Origin: CANMIH01 sp049116335
GTDB taxonomy: Bacteria > Pseudomonadota > Alphaproteobacteria > Rhodobacterales > Rhodobacteraceae
NCBI GenBank assembly: GCA_049116335.1
Contig: JAGDYZ010000011.1
Coordinates: forward strand, 62,001 to 126,000
Reading direction: 5' to 3'
DNA: 64,000 nucleotides
Shown here: positions 60,845 through 64,000 of the stretch, piece after piece
Layout: each line of letters starts with the position of its first letter
Numbering within the stretch: the stretch's first letter is position 1
Notes under the pieces: generated by a model
What the model was told of the DNA's origin: nothing
The model's input: only the letters and a program-made list of their open reading frames with translations
The model's database searches: none
Position numbers and translations under genes: made by a program

Positions 60845-62689
60845 ATGAAGACGGGCCATGAGGTCATCCAATCCTATCTCAAGACACTGGACAGCAGTCC
60901 GGGGGTCTACCGTATGTTGGATGAGCAATCGCGCGTGCTCTATGTTGGGAAGGCGCGGAACCTCAAGGCACGGGTTAGCAATTACAGCCGCCCAACGGGG
61001 CATTCGGGGCGCATTGCCCGGATGATCTCGGAAACCCACTCCATGATGTTCCTCACAACCCGGACGGAAACTGAGGCGTTGCTGCTGGAACAAAACCTGA
61101 TCAAACAGCTCAAGCCTAAGTTTAACGTGCTGCTGCGGGACGATAAGAGTTTTCCCAATATCATTGTGACGGGAAACCACGCTTTTCCGCAGATCAAAAA
61201 GCACCGCGGCGCCAAGACGGAGAAAGGGAGCTATTATGGTCCCTTTGCCAGCGCAGGCGCGGTGAACCGGACCTTGAACCAGCTTCAACGGGTGTTCCTG
61301 CTCCGCAATTGCACAGATGCGCAATTTGAAGGGCGCACACGGGCCTGTCTGCTTCATCAGATCAAACGCTGTTCGGCTCCCTGTGTCGATAAGGTCTCGG
61401 CCGAAGAATACGCCGCCAGTGTGAAAGATGCTGAGCGGTTCCTGTCTGGCCGCTCGACCCAGGTTCAGGAAACGCTTGCGGGTCAGATGCAAGAGGCCTC
61501 TGACGCGATGGAGTTTGAGCGGGCGGCCGCATTGCGGGACCGCATCAAAGCACTGACACAGGTGCAGACAGTACAGGGGATCAATCCGCGCACCGTAACG
61601 GAGGCGGATGTGATTGCCTTGCATATGGATGGAGGGCAGGCCTGCGTGCAGGTGTTCTTTATCCGCGCCAATCAGAACTGGGGGAACAAAGATTTTTACC
61701 CGCGCGTAGGGGATGATGTCGATGCGGCCGAGGTCCTAGAAGCCTTTCTGGGACAGTTCTATGACAAGAAAGAACCCGCGCGTCTGTTGCTGTTGTCACA
61801 TGAGATTGAAAACGACGATCTGATGAGTGCGGCTTTGTCCGAGAAACTGGGGCGCAAGGTCGAGTTGAGTGTACCGCAGCGAGGCGAGAAAGCGGAGCTG
61901 ATCGAAGGGGCCGCGCGCAACGCCCGCGAGAGCCTTGCCCGGAAGATGTCTGAAAGTGCGACGCAGGCCAAACTTCTGAAAGGGGTGGCCGAGGCCTTTG
62001 CGCTGGACGCCCCTCCACAGCGGATCGAAGTCTATGACAACAGCCACATTCAGGGCACCAATGCGGTGGGGGGCATGATTGCCGCCGGGCCGGATGGGTT
62101 CATGAAAAATCAGTACCGCAAATACAATATCAAAGGCGATGATCTCACACCCGGTGATGACTTTGGCATGATGAAAGAGGTATTGACCCGCCGCTTCACC
62201 CGGTTGCTCAAAGAAGACCCGGACCGTGACAAAGGCCTCTGGCCGGATCTTCTGTTGATTGATGGGGGGGCAGGCCAGGTGAGCGCCGTCCATGAGATTA
62301 TGGTCGAATTTGGTGTCGAAGACGTTCCGATGGTGGGCGTTGCCAAAGGGGTGGACCGCGATCACGGCAAAGAAGAGTTTCATCGGATCGGTGGGCGCCC
62401 CTTTGCGCTGCGCCACAACGATCCTGTGTTGTACTTCGTCCAGCGCCTGCGGGATGAGGCCCACCGATTTGCCATAGGAACACATCGCGCCAAACGGGCA
62501 AAATCAGCGATGGCAAATCCATTGGATGAGATCGCCGGTGTGGGGGCGGCACGCAAGCGGGCGCTACTGGCACATTTCGGATCTGCCAAGGCGGTCAGTC
62601 GGGCAAATTTGGCGGATCTGAAGGCGGTGGATGGGGTTAGTGGCGCGCTGGCGGAAAAGATCTATGCCTTCTTCCATGAGGCCGGCTAA
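60845..62689 (+). CDS. uvrC: Excinuclease ABC subunit C
   Basis: Makes both incisions in nucleotide excision repair. ATG 60845 with AGGAG upstream gives 614 residues. GIY-YIG nuclease region GVYRMLDEQSRVLYVGKARNLKARVSNY is N-terminal. The UVR motif reads AMEFERAAALRDRI, the RNase H-like nuclease has VYDNSHIQGTNAVGGMI and LLLIDGGAGQV, and a helix-hairpin-helix tail is AVDGVSGALAEKIYAF. In this clade uvrC is often followed by pgsA and moaDE; here a thioesterase gene follows on the other strand. Confidence 0.96.
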   Translation: MKTGHEVIQSYLKTLDSSPGVYRMLDEQSRVLYVGKARNLKARVSNYSRPTGHSGRIARMISETHSMMFLTTRTETEALLLEQNLIKQLKPKFNVLLRDDKSFPNIIVTGNHAFPQIKKHRGAKTEKGSYYGPFASAGAVNRTLNQLQRVFLLRNCTDAQFEGRTRACLLHQIKRCSAPCVDKVSAEEYAASVKDAERFLSGRSTQVQETLAGQMQEASDAMEFERAAALRDRIKALTQVQTVQGINPRTVTEADVIALHMDGGQACVQVFFIRANQNWGNKDFYPRVGDDVDAAEVLEAFLGQFYDKKEPARLLLLSHEIENDDLMSAALSEKLGRKVELSVPQRGEKAELIEGAARNARESLARKMSESATQAKLLKGVAEAFALDAPPQRIEVYDNSHIQGTNAVGGMIAAGPDGFMKNQYRKYNIKGDDLTPGDDFGMMKEVLTRRFTRLLKEDPDRDKGLWPDLLLIDGGAGQVSAVHEIMVEFGVEDVPMVGVAKGVDRDHGKEEFHRIGGRPFALRHNDPVLYFVQRLRDEAHRFAIGTHRAKRAKSAMANPLDEIAGVGAARKRALLAHFGSAKAVSRANLADLKAVDGVSGALAEKIYAFFHEAG

Positions 62690-62789
62690 CGGCTGTTAAA
62701 AGGAGCGCCGTGCGACGCACCGGATATCTCAGGCCGGGCCTTTGGCCCAACCTTCACGATCGGCGCCCGGGATCACTGGTGCGCGCCTG

Positions 62790-63227
62790 TCAGACGTTCG
62801 ACAGGCCGGTGAGGATGTGGCGGATGTTTTCGGGCATCGGCAGCGGCTGATGGTCGTGTGACACGTGCACCTGTACAAAGAAACCTTCGGCAGCAGCGGT
62901 TTGCGCGTCATTGGCAAACATGGCGAGCTCAAATCTGCAGGAGCTGTTGCCGAGGTGACCAAGGCGCAACCCCACGTCTATGGCATCAGGAAAGCCGACT
63001 TCTGCGTGGTAACGGCATCCACTTTCCACCATCAGGAAACGGGGACCCGTTGGCGAGATGACATCAAGCCCCTGCGCCAGCTGCCATTGAGTCAACACCG
63101 TGTCAAAGATGCTGAGATAGGTCGCATTGTTCATATGGCCATAGGCATCATTGTCCTGCCACCGCGGGGTAACAGATGTGAAGCCGGAATAGGCGCTCCG
63201 CAACCCGGGCGCGGGGCGAGACATCAA
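62790..63227 (-). CDS. Acyl-CoA thioesterase (4HBT hotdog family)
   Basis: The 145-residue product has RWQDNDAYGHMNNATYLSIFDTVLTQW, the YbgC/4HBT signature with the catalytic aspartate in W-x-D-x-D-x-x-G-H-x-N-N. A FEL strand and the final helix complete the hotdog. It hydrolyses acyl-CoA of unknown chain. Start ATG 63227 overlaps the stop of the TIGR02186 gene; a second ATG lies three bases later. Confidence 0.88.
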   Translation of the reverse strand: MMSRPAPGLRSAYSGFTSVTPRWQDNDAYGHMNNATYLSIFDTVLTQWQLAQGLDVISPTGPRFLMVESGCRYHAEVGFPDAIDVGLRLGHLGNSSCRFELAMFANDAQTAAAEGFFVQVHVSHDHQPLPMPENIRHILTGLSNV

Positions 63228-63979
63228 TTGGACCGGATTGCGCGGAAGGCCGCAGAGGCCCCCCAGCCGGAGGCAATGGCAATGGCAATCGACATGAGGC
63301 CATAGATAAGTGGCTGTTGGCGAGACAGATTGAACAACCAGCGCTCGAGGCCCACTTTGCGCACGTCAATTTCCGTTTCGTGAACAGAGACGACTTCCCC
63401 ACCACGTGTCAGAAAAATCCGCGTGGGGTAGGCGCCTTCGGTGAGGTTCGCAGGCATGGTCAGCGATGTGCTGAAAAGGGTCTGTTCGCTCAGTTTCACC
63501 GCCCCGAGGTTCAATTGATAAGACTGTTCGCTTTCGCGAATTCGGATCACAGCGTCGGTAAAGGCTTCGCTATCCAGCACCGTGTCAGGCGCGCCGACCG
63601 AACGGATGGCGCGGGGGATCGACACCTTGTGGCGCAGATCTTCGGTGTCGGTGAGAACCTGTTTCCAGGGCGCGCTTGTTGCGACAGCGTAAAAGGAGGG
63701 GGCTGCGTCAACCTCAACCGCATCTGTATTCACCCAGATACCAAACCGGCGGTCCTTGCGGCGCACCATGACCGGCGCGCTTGGGCCTGCGACTGTGACA
63801 ATCACCTGCAGTGGGTCGTCGCTGATTGCGGATTCACGTTTGACGGCGCCGAAGATCAGGATCTCAGAACCATCGAAATTGGTGGTGATGCTGACCTCGT
63901 CGCTTGAAAGCCCCAGAACAACCTCTTCGGCATGGAGGGGCAGGGCGAGGAGGAGAAGGGGAAGCAGCCAGCGCATCAT
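63224..63979 (-). CDS. TIGR02186-family membrane protein
   Basis: The 251-residue product has a signal peptide (MMRWLLPLLLLALPLHAEE), an extracytoplasmic beta-rich domain with SSDEVSITTNFDGSEILIFGAVKRES and VTVAGPSAPVMVRRKDRRFGIWVN, and one C-terminal helix near residue 230. ATG 63979 is six bases after AGGAGG. TIGR02186 proteins are normally encoded next to a TauE/SafE sulfite exporter; a TGATG overlap at its start suggests that such a gene ends just beyond the window. Confidence 0.85.
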   Translation of the reverse strand: MMRWLLPLLLLALPLHAEEVVLGLSSDEVSITTNFDGSEILIFGAVKRESAISDDPLQVIVTVAGPSAPVMVRRKDRRFGIWVNTDAVEVDAAPSFYAVATSAPWKQVLTDTEDLRHKVSIPRAIRSVGAPDTVLDSEAFTDAVIRIRESEQSYQLNLGAVKLSEQTLFSTSLTMPANLTEGAYPTRIFLTRGGEVVSVHETEIDVRKVGLERWLFNLSRQQPLIYGLMSIAIAIASGWGASAAFRAIRSN

Positions 63980-64000
63980 CAATGCCCTCCTGCCGCGCCA

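Overview
The window is a chromosomal segment of an alphaproteobacterium, most likely the Roseobacter group of the Rhodobacteraceae. Lineage markers that can be read directly include a split F0 ATP synthase operon with paired b' and b subunits and no F1 genes, the MipZ division ATPase, a class I (archaeal-type) lysyl-tRNA synthetase, a phosphatidylcholine synthase, an FMN riboswitch ahead of a type II lumazine synthase, a Hint-domain protein of the Rhodobacteraceae type, and the TIGR02186 membrane protein. I see no rRNA, CRISPR array, insertion sequence, integrase or phage gene. The segment looks like stable core and near-core chromosome.

Layout, left half: a LysR tail, then atpI-atpB-atpE-atpF'-atpF (0.5-3.2 kb) and mipZ. 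A multi-pass membrane protein follows behind two exact ATTC-N8-GAAT repeats, the site type of the persulfide sensors SqrR/BigR. Next come smc, small envelope and transport genes, a lipase-like protein overlapping a stand-alone phnM, purEK, a GNAT enzyme and a YdcH-like peptide. A small heat-shock gene carries an RpoH-like promoter and a ROSE-like thermometer hairpin. Then come a TonB-dependent haem-type receptor, a secreted lysozyme-like protein, a sulfate-activation enzyme (Sat-CysC) fused in frame to a complete MarR-type DNA-binding domain, rraB, a solitary RES-domain gene coupled to trxB, an Lrp regulator and the Hint protein. The run pgeF-midA-lgt is closely packed and divergent from ubiK.

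Right half: pcs diverges from the FMN riboswitch and ribH2. mtaB-dapF overlap and are followed by two identical tRNA-Lys genes, a CofD-family protein without other F420 genes, an AraC regulator and two unannotated micro-genes with strong ribosome-binding sites. A five-gene imelysin-type iron locus (hypothetical Cys protein, imelysin, di-haem DUF1111 protein, second imelysin, DUF1513) runs on the minus strand. After cspA, ettA, a chemoreceptor, nadD, a Tat-type PBP4, an L,D-transpeptidase and a TerB-like gene comes a cupin divergent from a LysR regulator. Its metal-ligand spacing and context match the DMSP lyase DddW. Then lysK, an orphan ParA, a transaldolase-type gene, priA, an S49 protease, a Ca/Na exchanger, a dyad-rich 551-bp gap, uvrC, a thioesterase and TIGR02186.

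The main themes are sulfur (candidate sulfide operator, MarR-Sat-CysC fusion, candidate dddW), iron (TonB receptor, imelysin locus) and envelope work (Lgt, PgeF, PBP4, L,D-transpeptidase, Pcs). Start sites were moved from the longest reading frame wherever a Shine-Dalgarno sequence, a coupled stop/start or family N-termini favoured an internal codon. All functional calls rest on reading the sequence; no database search was run.
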